Positions 36,182 through 43,901 of a stretch of DNA of 64,000 nt are shown here, one piece after another; the first letter of the stretch is position 1; every line of letters begins with the position of its first letter. Source of the DNA: Verrucomicrobiota bacterium (GTDB lineage: Bacteria > Verrucomicrobiota > Verrucomicrobiia > Verrucomicrobiales > Verrucomicrobiaceae); contig JANYCZ010000068.1 of the NCBI GenBank assembly GCA_025360015.1, positions 124,001-188,000 of the forward strand, given 5' to 3'. The notes under the pieces are model-generated. The model had not been told where the DNA came from and did not search any database. It saw nothing but the letters and a program-made list of their open reading frames with translations. The translations under genes were made by a program, and so were the position numbers.

Positions 36182-36658
36182 ATGACTCGCACTCAAGCCG
36201 AAGACCTCCCCTGGACCCAGCAAAACTCCCCTCAAGGCAAGTTCGGCCTCTCCCGCCGGTCACTGTCGATTGCCGCAGGCGGCCAGAAGGACATCGGCAC
36301 TTGGGCCGGTGGCCACCCCTTTGACCTCGAAATCCACCGCATTTCGCCCGGGAAGATCAATTTCCCCTTCCATGAGCACACCGCCCAATGGGAAGCCTAC
36401 TACATCCTCAGTGGCAATGGCGAGGTGCGCACCCCCAAAGGCAAGCAAGACATCAAGGCGGGCGATTACCTCGTTTTCCCACCCGGAGAGGCCCACCAGA
36501 TCACCAACAACGGCACCGAAGACCTCACTTTTTTCGTCATTGCCAACCAGCCGCAGGCGGACGTGATTCACTACCCGGACTCTGGCAAATGGATGACCAA
36601 ACCGCACAAAAAGTCCTTCGAGATGCAGGAAGTGGAGTACTTCAAAGGCGAGGAGTAG
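36182..36658 (+). CDS. Cupin-domain protein
   Basis: The 158-residue protein has a single cupin barrel with a full metal site: HEH...E (H64, H66, E71) and H105 in FPPGEAHQ. It is a small cytoplasmic protein; cupins of this size are often sugar-binding or dioxygenase-like, and the ligand is unknown. The start is set at MTRTQAEDLPW, after the non-coding fur operator region. Its promoter region contains the Fur-type palindrome, so iron or peroxide control is possible. Confidence 0.85.
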   Translation: MTRTQAEDLPWTQQNSPQGKFGLSRRSLSIAAGGQKDIGTWAGGHPFDLEIHRISPGKINFPFHEHTAQWEAYYILSGNGEVRTPKGKQDIKAGDYLVFPPGEAHQITNNGTEDLTFFVIANQPQADVIHYPDSGKWMTKPHKKSFEMQEVEYFKGEE

Positions 36659-36716
36659 GCCAATCCCTGCACAGGCATTGCGATGTTAAGATCACGAAAT
36701 GCTGGCATGCTGAGTC

Positions 36717-37145
36717 ATGAAACGACTTCTGCTCTCTGCCTGCCTCGTCCTGATCTCCTCATGCACGCAACCTGCCTGGGGTGACAAATCGGCGGCCATG
36801 AGCGCCGAATCTGGGAATTGGGGGCCCGCAATCACCGTTCTCGAACACAATTGCGTTCACTGCCACGGCAACAACCGGCTCTCCTCCATGCCACCGATCA
36901 ACGATACGCATGCGCTTGCGAAGCTCATCGGCTCACATTGGATTGCACCTGGCAAACCCCAGGCCAGCCGCTTCTTCCAGGTCGTCACCCTTTCTGACGA
37001 AATCCCCGGAGCCATGCCGCCCAGCGGTCATGCCATCTCCAGGAAAGATATCCAGGTCCTCCGCAGCTGGATCAAAGACGGTGCCAGACTGCCCACGAAC
37101 AACGTGAAATTCATCCCTCTGGGACCGCTGCCGCGATCAATCTGA
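36717..37145 (+). CDS. Planctomycete-type cytochrome c lipoprotein
   Basis: The 142-residue protein has a lipoprotein signal (ISSC, C16), one haem c site (C46-x2-C49-H50 in NCVHCHG) and a likely methionine ligand in EIPGAMPPSG. The layout matches the PSCyt1-type haem domains abundant in Planctomycetes and Verrucomicrobia, here as a free-standing small protein. It would carry electrons at the membrane surface. It starts 58 bp after the cupin gene on the same strand; a functional tie is not evident. Confidence 0.8.
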   Translation: MKRLLLSACLVLISSCTQPAWGDKSAAMSAESGNWGPAITVLEHNCVHCHGNNRLSSMPPINDTHALAKLIGSHWIAPGKPQASRFFQVVTLSDEIPGAMPPSGHAISRKDIQVLRSWIKDGARLPTNNVKFIPLGPLPRSI

Positions 37146-37146
37146 A

Positions 37147-37881
37147 TCACACGTGAGGTTTTCCACGTCCGTGCGCCAGTTCGCGCAGCAGGTCGAGCTG
37201 GATCTGCTGCACCTCCATCAGCTTGGTGGCGTGCTGATGCAGCAGATAGTCCATTTTTTCGTGCAGGTGGCGGATCTCCAGCTCGGCCTTCAGATTGATT
37301 TTGTAGTCGCCCTCCGCATGGCGGCGGTCACGTGCCTCCTGCCGGTTCTGGCTCATCATGATCACCGGTGCCTGCAGGGACGCCAAGAACGACAGTAGGA
37401 GGTTCAGCAGGATGAACGGGTACGGGTCAAACGGCTGCTTCATCAGCACCCCGGCATTGATGGCTATCCACAGCCCGAGAAAAAGGCAAAAAGAGATGAT
37501 GAACGTCCAGCTCCCGCCGAAGGCCGCGATCCTGTCCGCCAGCCACTGCCCAAACGTGAGCTTCTGCACCTCCTCTGTCTCCGAGAGCGGTCGCTCGCTC
37601 AGCACCTCATGCTTGTGCAGACTTTCCACCACCTCTTCGTCCAGCTTTGTCAGATCACCCACCTGGGTTTCCAGCAGGTGGCGCATGTATTCCAGCCTTG
37701 CCGCGTTGACTGCTTCAGCACTCACCCTTGAGTCATCCGCCAGCTCGGGATGATGGGTGCGCAGGGTTTGCGCAATGTTGGGCCGCAGTTCTCTCAGGAC
37801 CAGGAGTTTGGTGATCGGCTGTGATTTGCCCGTGACGGCGCAGATGCCATGGGGGGCGGTTTTGGTGCGGGTGGACTCCAT
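37147..37881 (-). CDS. DUF1003 integral membrane protein
   Basis: The 244-residue protein matches DUF1003: a cytoplasmic N-terminal part, two membrane helices (FGGSWTFIISFCLFLGLW and PYPFILLNLLLSFLASLQAP) and the conserved IMMSQNRQEARDRRHAEGDYKIN motif, followed by a coiled coil. The family is widespread; its function is unknown. It is convergent with the cytochrome gene (1 bp between stops) and divergent from hrpA. Confidence 0.9.
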   Translation of the reverse strand: MESTRTKTAPHGICAVTGKSQPITKLLVLRELRPNIAQTLRTHHPELADDSRVSAEAVNAARLEYMRHLLETQVGDLTKLDEEVVESLHKHEVLSERPLSETEEVQKLTFGQWLADRIAAFGGSWTFIISFCLFLGLWIAINAGVLMKQPFDPYPFILLNLLLSFLASLQAPVIMMSQNRQEARDRRHAEGDYKINLKAELEIRHLHEKMDYLLHQHATKLMEVQQIQLDLLRELAHGRGKPHV

Positions 37882-37966
37882 GCCGGATAATACATCTCTA
37901 GCGCATTCGTCATTCGGAATTCGTCATCCGCCAATTTCCGCCTACTCTCCGCGCCCGTTTCGTCTC

Positions 37967-40900
37967 ATGCCGCACATCAGCTATTCCCCAGACCTGCCTA
38001 TCACGGCCCGCCGTGACGAGATCGTCGCGGCCATCCGCCAGCATCAGGTCGTCATCCTGGCAGGCGAGACCGGCTCGGGAAAAACCACGCAGCTTCCCAA
38101 GATGTGTCTCGAAGCCCTGCACGATGCGCGTGGTCAGATCGGCTGCACGCAGCCACGGCGTGTGGCGGCGATGAGTGTGTCCAAGCGCGTCGCCGAGGAA
38201 CTGAACGTGCCCTGGGGCCGCGAAGTCGGCTGCAAGATGCGTTTCAGCGACGACACCAGCCGCGACACGCGCATCAAGTTCATGACGGACGGCATCCTCC
38301 TGGCCGAAATCCAGAGCGATCCCATGCTGCGGAACTACGCCGTGCTCATTCTGGATGAAGCGCACGAACGCTCCCTGAACATCGACTTCCTGCTCGGCTA
38401 CCTCGTCGGCTTGCTCAAAAAGCGGCCCGACCTGAAGCTGATCGTCACTTCCGCCACCATCGACACCGAGGCCTTTTCCGCCGCCTTTGGTGGCGCACCG
38501 ATCATTGAAGTCTCCGGGCGCATGTTTCCCGTCGATATTCGTTACGCACCGCTGGCAGGCGGTGAAGACGACCTCGGCTTCATCGACGGTGCCGCCGCCG
38601 CCGTCGAAAACGCCCTCATTGAGACCGACGACGGCGACATCCTCGTCTTCATGCCGACCGAGCGCGACATCCGCGACACCCGCGATCTGCTCGATGGCCG
38701 CCTCGGCTCAGGTTTCGAAGTGCTCGCACTCTTTGGCCGCATGGCCTCCGCCGAGCAGCAGCGCATTTTCCAGCCGGGTCGCAAACGTCGTGTCGTCATT
38801 GCCACGAACGTCGCTGAAACCTCCATCACCATTCCACGCATCCGCTACGTGGTGGATACTGGCCTCGCGCGCATCAGCCACTACAATCCCCGCACGCGCA
38901 CCAAGCGCCTGCCGGTCGAGGCCGTGTCGCAAAGCAGCGCCAATCAGCGCGCCGGTCGTGCGGGCCGCGTGCAGGACGGCATCTGCATCCGCCTCTACTC
39001 GCAGGAGGATTTTGAGAAGCGCGACCGCTTCACCATGCCGGAGATTCAGCGCGCAAATCTCGCGGAAGTCATCCTGCGCATGAAGGCCTTCAAGCTTGGC
39101 GAGATCGAAGACTTCCCCTTCATCAATCCCCCCGTCAGCGCCTCCATTCGCGCCGGCTACGATTTGCTCCACGAACTCGGCTCGCTCACTGAAACCCACG
39201 AACTCACGCCGCTCGGCCGCGAACTCGCCCGCCTCCCTCTCGATCCCACCCTCGGTCGCATGCTGCTGCAGGCGCGCACTGAAAAGGCCCTGCCCGAGCT
39301 GCTCATTATCGCCGCCGGATTGAGCATTCCGGATCCGCGTGAACGCCCCGAAGAAAAACGCGAACTCGCCAGCGCCGCGCACAAAGCCTTCGCTGCGCCC
39401 GAGTCCGATTTCATCACGCTGCTCAAGATCTGGAACGCCACGCCCGAAGCCTCCGGCGGCTCGCGCAATGGACTGAGAAAGTTCTGCAAATCCAACTTCC
39501 TGTCCTTCACCCGCATGCAGGAATGGCGCGATGTCTGGAAGCAGCTCTGCGATTCCTTCAACGACGATCTCCGCCAGCCAACACCACCCGCAAGCGACGA
39601 CGCCATCCATCGCAGCATCCTCGCCGCGCAGCTCGGCCACGTCGCGATGAAGGAGGAGCGCAACCTCTACAAAGCGGCGGGCAATCGCGAAGTCTCCGTC
39701 TTCCCCGGCTCAAATCTCTACGAACGCCGCGAGAAAAATGGCAAGGGCAAGCCCGGTCAGGACAAAGGCCGCCAGCCGCCATGGATCGTCGCCGGCGAGA
39801 TCGTCCAGACCTCGCAGCTCTTCGCCCGCACCCTCGCCAAGATTGATCCGAACTGGATCGCCGAACTCGGTGCCCATCTCTGCCAGTTCAAATACAGCGA
39901 GCCCCATTGGAACCTCAAAGCCGGCCGCGTCCTCGTCACGCAGCGCGTGCTCCTGCACGGCCTGGAGGTGCGTCGCCAGCACATCGACTTCCTCAAAGTG
40001 GACGCCGTCGCCGCCACGCAGATGTTCATCCGCGCCGCGCTCATCGACAGCCAGGAGGTGCCCATCACCCTGCGCTTCTACGCGCACAACAACAAGCTGC
40101 GCCAGAAGATCGAAACGATGCTCACCCGCGTGCGCAGCAATCGCGTCTATGCCATCGAGGAGCGCCTCTTCACCTTCTATGACGAGCGCATCAAAAACGT
40201 CTCGTCGATTCACGACCTTAACCGCTTCGTCAAAGAGCACATCGACGAGCAGCCCAACTTCCTCTGCGCCACCGAGCAGGAACTCACCGCCGGTGAAAAG
40301 TTCGAGGCCGACCTCCAGATGTTCCCGGACCAGGTAGCCCTCGGCAACACCGCGCTGCCCCTCACCTACAACTACCAGCCCGGCGAAGAAAACGACGGCG
40401 TTACCGTCCGCGTACCCGCGCAGCTCGCCGGTCATCTCACCAGCGGCCAGATCCAGTGGATGGTGCCCGGCATTCGCGAAGAACTCGCCAACGTCATGCT
40501 CCGTGCGCTGCCAAAAGTCATCCGCCGCCAGTTGATGCCCATCGATCCCAAGGCGCGCGAAATCGCCGCCGAATTTGATCCCGGTCGCGATGCCTTTCTC
40601 GACGCACTCGCCGATTTCATCACTCGCCGCTATCGCATCCAAGTCCGCCCCGAAGACTGGCCGCCGCAAAGTCTGCCCGCCCATCTGCAGCCGCGCGTCG
40701 AGGTGCTCGATCCCAAGAAGAACACCGTCATCGCCTCCAGCCGCGATCTCGACACCATCCGTGGCAGCATGCAGAAGCAGGACCTGCGCTCCGATGCCTG
40801 GGACAAGCTGCTGCCACGCGTCGAACGCTTCGCGCTCAAATCCTGGTCTTTCGGCGATCTGCCGGAAACCATCGTCGTCGAAGAACTCAACGGCACCCCC

Positions 40901-41674
40901 ATCCTTGGTTACCTCGGCCTCGTCTTGCGCGATACCGAGATCGACGTCCGCCTCTTCCGCACCTCCGCCGAAGCCGCCCGCACCACACCCGCCGCCGTTC
41001 GTCAGCTCGCCGAGAACACCCTGAGCAAAGACCTCGTCTGGCTGCCTAAAGAACTCCGCAGCATCAGCGGCCCCGCCGCCAAGCCACAGCAGCCCGCCAG
41101 CTTCCAGGTCGCCCTCACCCAGCTCCATTCTCCCACCGTTGCGGCACCTGTGTCAAATCTCGCCCAGCAGGCCCACGAGCACATCCTCGCCCACATGCTG
41201 CGCCTGCAGCCCACCTTTCCGCTCACCGAAAAACGCTTCTTCACCCTTTGCGAAACCGTCCGCCGCGATCTTCCCGTCGTCACCCATCGTGTGAAGACGC
41301 TCTTCACCCAGATCCACGACCTCCGCGCCAAACTCCTCGCTCAGCCCAAACGCTACCCTGGCCTCGAGCAGGACCTCGCTCGCCTCATTCCTGCCGATCT
41401 CCTCGCCACCACATCGCACGAGCAGCTTCAGCATCTCCCGCGCTATTTAAAAGCCATTCAAATCCGCAACGAACGCTGCCTCGCCAATCCCGCCAAGGAC
41501 ATCGACAAATACAACCTCATCGCCGACTTCGACGGCTGGCATTCCCACGTCCCCAAATCCCAGCACGAAACCTTCCGCTGGATGATGGAAGAATACCGCG
41601 TCCAAGTTTTCGCCCAAGAACTAGGCACCGCCCAGCCTGTCAGCGTCAAACGCCTGCAGGCCATGTGGGTGTAG
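37967..41674 (+). CDS. hrpA: ATP-dependent RNA helicase HrpA
   Basis: The 1235-residue protein is a DEAH-box helicase: Walker A GETGSGKTTQ (33-42), DEAH at 130-133, SATIDTEAF (motif III) and QRAGRAGR (motif VI), then the HA2/OB-fold region and the long HrpA-specific C-terminal domain (about 600-1235). It unwinds structured RNA; E. coli HrpA acts in fimbrial mRNA processing and stalled ribosome rescue. The start is set at MPHISYSPDLPI; upstream codons overlap the divergent DUF1003 gene. Confidence 0.96.
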   Translation: MPHISYSPDLPITARRDEIVAAIRQHQVVILAGETGSGKTTQLPKMCLEALHDARGQIGCTQPRRVAAMSVSKRVAEELNVPWGREVGCKMRFSDDTSRDTRIKFMTDGILLAEIQSDPMLRNYAVLILDEAHERSLNIDFLLGYLVGLLKKRPDLKLIVTSATIDTEAFSAAFGGAPIIEVSGRMFPVDIRYAPLAGGEDDLGFIDGAAAAVENALIETDDGDILVFMPTERDIRDTRDLLDGRLGSGFEVLALFGRMASAEQQRIFQPGRKRRVVIATNVAETSITIPRIRYVVDTGLARISHYNPRTRTKRLPVEAVSQSSANQRAGRAGRVQDGICIRLYSQEDFEKRDRFTMPEIQRANLAEVILRMKAFKLGEIEDFPFINPPVSASIRAGYDLLHELGSLTETHELTPLGRELARLPLDPTLGRMLLQARTEKALPELLIIAAGLSIPDPRERPEEKRELASAAHKAFAAPESDFITLLKIWNATPEASGGSRNGLRKFCKSNFLSFTRMQEWRDVWKQLCDSFNDDLRQPTPPASDDAIHRSILAAQLGHVAMKEERNLYKAAGNREVSVFPGSNLYERREKNGKGKPGQDKGRQPPWIVAGEIVQTSQLFARTLAKIDPNWIAELGAHLCQFKYSEPHWNLKAGRVLVTQRVLLHGLEVRRQHIDFLKVDAVAATQMFIRAALIDSQEVPITLRFYAHNNKLRQKIETMLTRVRSNRVYAIEERLFTFYDERIKNVSSIHDLNRFVKEHIDEQPNFLCATEQELTAGEKFEADLQMFPDQVALGNTALPLTYNYQPGEENDGVTVRVPAQLAGHLTSGQIQWMVPGIREELANVMLRALPKVIRRQLMPIDPKAREIAAEFDPGRDAFLDALADFITRRYRIQVRPEDWPPQSLPAHLQPRVEVLDPKKNTVIASSRDLDTIRGSMQKQDLRSDAWDKLLPRVERFALKSWSFGDLPETIVVEELNGTPILGYLGLVLRDTEIDVRLFRTSAEAARTTPAAVRQLAENTLSKDLVWLPKELRSISGPAAKPQQPASFQVALTQLHSPTVAAPVSNLAQQAHEHILAHMLRLQPTFPLTEKRFFTLCETVRRDLPVVTHRVKTLFTQIHDLRAKLLAQPKRYPGLEQDLARLIPADLLATTSHEQLQHLPRYLKAIQIRNERCLANPAKDIDKYNLIADFDGWHSHVPKSQHETFRWMMEEYRVQVFAQELGTAQPVSVKRLQAMWV

Positions 41675-41677
41675 CGC

Positions 41678-41977
41678 TCAGCCCCGTTTCTTCACCTCTT
41701 TGCAGCGGCGATCATATGTCCTGATGTTGCCTGCTTCAGATACGGTGAAGTTGCCACCCGAAACACTGCGAACAGTGACGCCAATCGCGCTCAAACTGCC
41801 AAGCCGTTCACAGTCCTGGTCATAGGTGCGTATCCAGCCACCTTCCATCGTGACAAAGAAGTCGGAGGTATATCCAGCCAGTTCAATACGAGTGTTTGGC
41901 ATGCTCCCAATGCATCGGCTGTTTTCATCATAGACCCTGATCTGGGACTCTTTGTTTTCGATATTTGAAATGGCCAT
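41678..41977 (-). CDS. Small YD-repeat protein of unknown function
   Basis: The 99-residue protein starts MAISNIENKESQ and consists of three similar units, each with an 'IRxYDxxxxxxGS' core (IRVYDENSRCIGSM, IRTYDQDCERLGSL, IRTYDRRCKEVKK). It probably forms a small beta-structure. I recall similar short repeat proteins in diverse bacteria without known role. Its GC is lower than its neighbours, suggesting transfer. It is convergent with hrpA, 3 bp between stops. Confidence 0.68.
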   Translation of the reverse strand: MAISNIENKESQIRVYDENSRCIGSMPNTRIELAGYTSDFFVTMEGGWIRTYDQDCERLGSLSAIGVTVRSVSGGNFTVSEAGNIRTYDRRCKEVKKRG

Positions 41978-42051
41978 GGGATGCAGCCAACCAAGCATGG
42001 GCCCACCGTTCAGAGAAGCACAAACTGGCTTTTCACGACGTTAGTATGCCA

Positions 42052-43764
42052 ATGAAACTCGCTTCTCTGTGCACTCTGCTCGCCGCCACTCTCCACGCTG
42101 CGCCCGCGCTGATCCTCCACCACGGCAAGGTCATCACCATCAACAAAGACTTTCGCATCGCCGAAGCCATCGCCATTGATGCAGATGGCCGCATAGCCGC
42201 CGTCGGCAGCAGCGATGAAGTCCTCGCTCTGAAAAAAGACGCCACGCAGCTCCTCGATCTCGCTGGCAAGACCGTGCTTCCAGGCCTCATGGATTCCCAC
42301 GTCCATCCCGGCGCGGCCATGATCGAGTTTGATCACGAAATTCCCACCATGGAAACCATCGCCGAGGTGCTCGCCTACCTCAGCGGTCGCGTGAAGATTT
42401 CCCAGCCCGGAGAGCTGATCATGGTGCGGCAGATTTTCATCACGCGGCTTGAAGAGAAGCGCTATCCCACGCGTGCGGAGCTGGATCGCATCGCCCCGCA
42501 CAACCCCATCGTCTTTTCCACCGGCCCGGATTCGATGCTCAACAGCCTCGCGCTCAAGCTCGGCGGTTACAGTCGGGACTACAAAGTGTCTAAAGGCAGC
42601 GCCGGCAAAATGGAGGTGGATGCCAATGGCGAGCCCACCGGCCTGCTCCGCAGCCTCAGCCACAACGTCAAAGCGCCCACCTCCGTCAAATCACCCACGC
42701 TGGAAGACAGCTATCGCCTTACCGTAGAGTTGTTCAAAGACTACAACTCCGTCGGTCTCACCACCGTCGCGGATCGCGACTCCAGTTTCAAGCAGTGCGA
42801 GCTGTATCAAAAGATGCTCACCAAGGGCGATCTCACCGTGCGCATGCGTCCCTCTCCGGGCATTCCTACCATGAGCCTCTGGCCCGCCTGCGAAAAAGCC
42901 ATCGATGAAGTCATCCAGCACCCGCTGACCAAGGAAGATCCCATGCTCCAAATCATCGGCACCAAGGTCTATCTCGACGGCGGCATGCTCACCGGCAGCG
43001 CATGGATGATCGAGCCCTGGGGCATCAGCGAAGCCTACGGCATCAGCGATCCGCAATATCGCGGCGTGCAAAAAATCACCGCACAGCGCTTGAAGCAGCT
43101 CGTCGAAAAAGTCACCGCCGCCGGTCTGCAGTTCACCGCGCACAGCGTCGGCGATGCCGCCGTGCAGCTCCTCATCGACACCTACGAAACCGTCGATGGC
43201 CAAAATCCAGGCAGCGTTCGCGCCGCACGCAGCAGCGTCACCCACTGCAACTTCATGCACCCCGACTCCATCGCCAAAGCCGCCAAACTCGGCGTCTGCA
43301 TCGATTTGCAGCCCATCTGGCTCCACATGGACGGCCGCACCCTCATGGGCCATTTCGGGGAGCAGCGAATGTCCCGCTTCCAGCCCCTGCGTGCCTGCTT
43401 CGATCAAAAAATCATCGTCGGCGGCGGTAGCGATCACATGCAGAAGATCGGCTCCTTTCGCAGCATCAATCCCTACAATCCCTGGCTCGGCATGTGGACC
43501 GCCATCATCCGCAAAGCCCGCAATCTCGACAAGCCCGTTCACATAGCAAACGCCCTCACCCGCGAAGAAGCCCTGCGCCTCTACACCATCAACAACGCCT
43601 TCCTTCTCAAAGCCGAAAAAAACACCGGCAGCCTCGAGCCCGGCAAGCTCGCCGACATCATTCTCGTGGACCGCGACCCCCTGACCTGCCCCATCGACGA
43701 CCTTGTGCAAACCCAAGTGCTCAAGACTTGGCTGGGCGGCAAAGTAGTCTTCGAAAAAAAGTGA
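42052..43764 (+). CDS. Exported amidohydrolase family 3 protein (YtcJ-like)
   Basis: The 570-residue protein has a signal peptide (MKLASLCTLLAATLHA) and the amidohydrolase layout: beta-sandwich start ALILHHGKVITI, metal motif LPGLMDSHVHPG, later histidines in QFTAHSVGD and VTHCNFMHP, the GGSDHM aspartate, and a C-terminal LEPGKLADIILVDRDP. Members hydrolyse amides or related bonds; the substrate is unknown. An ATG two codons upstream (42046) is possible. A double hairpin repeat follows its stop. Confidence 0.9.
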   Translation: MKLASLCTLLAATLHAAPALILHHGKVITINKDFRIAEAIAIDADGRIAAVGSSDEVLALKKDATQLLDLAGKTVLPGLMDSHVHPGAAMIEFDHEIPTMETIAEVLAYLSGRVKISQPGELIMVRQIFITRLEEKRYPTRAELDRIAPHNPIVFSTGPDSMLNSLALKLGGYSRDYKVSKGSAGKMEVDANGEPTGLLRSLSHNVKAPTSVKSPTLEDSYRLTVELFKDYNSVGLTTVADRDSSFKQCELYQKMLTKGDLTVRMRPSPGIPTMSLWPACEKAIDEVIQHPLTKEDPMLQIIGTKVYLDGGMLTGSAWMIEPWGISEAYGISDPQYRGVQKITAQRLKQLVEKVTAAGLQFTAHSVGDAAVQLLIDTYETVDGQNPGSVRAARSSVTHCNFMHPDSIAKAAKLGVCIDLQPIWLHMDGRTLMGHFGEQRMSRFQPLRACFDQKIIVGGGSDHMQKIGSFRSINPYNPWLGMWTAIIRKARNLDKPVHIANALTREEALRLYTINNAFLLKAEKNTGSLEPGKLADIILVDRDPLTCPIDDLVQTQVLKTWLGGKVVFEKK

Positions 43765-43767
43765 TTG

Positions 43768-43829
43768 GATCCCGAAGGGATCACAGAAGGTAGCCAGGGG
43801 TAAACTCGCGGAGCGAGTGCCACCCCTGG
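43768..43829. repeat. REP-like double hairpin
   Basis: Two perfect hairpins lie in tandem: GATCCC-GAA-GGGATC (43768-43782), and a second formed by CCAGGGGT (43794-43801) and ACCCCTGG (43822-43829) enclosing ACTCGC-GGA-GCGAGT. They follow the amidohydrolase stop by 3 bp. The text resembles dispersed intergenic repeats of Verrucomicrobia/Planctomycetes and may act as an mRNA 3'-end structure. Confidence 0.65.
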
Positions 43830-43901
43830 ACCCATGCAAGGCTATACCCTTCTCAAGGGCGCATGCGGAAGGTATGCAAGAAACGTTCTTCGTCCCACCA
43901 T

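Noticed and set aside
39710..41128. 472-codon minus-strand open frame inside hrpA
   Set aside because: Antisense shadow of the HrpA C-terminal domain, with no recognisable motif.
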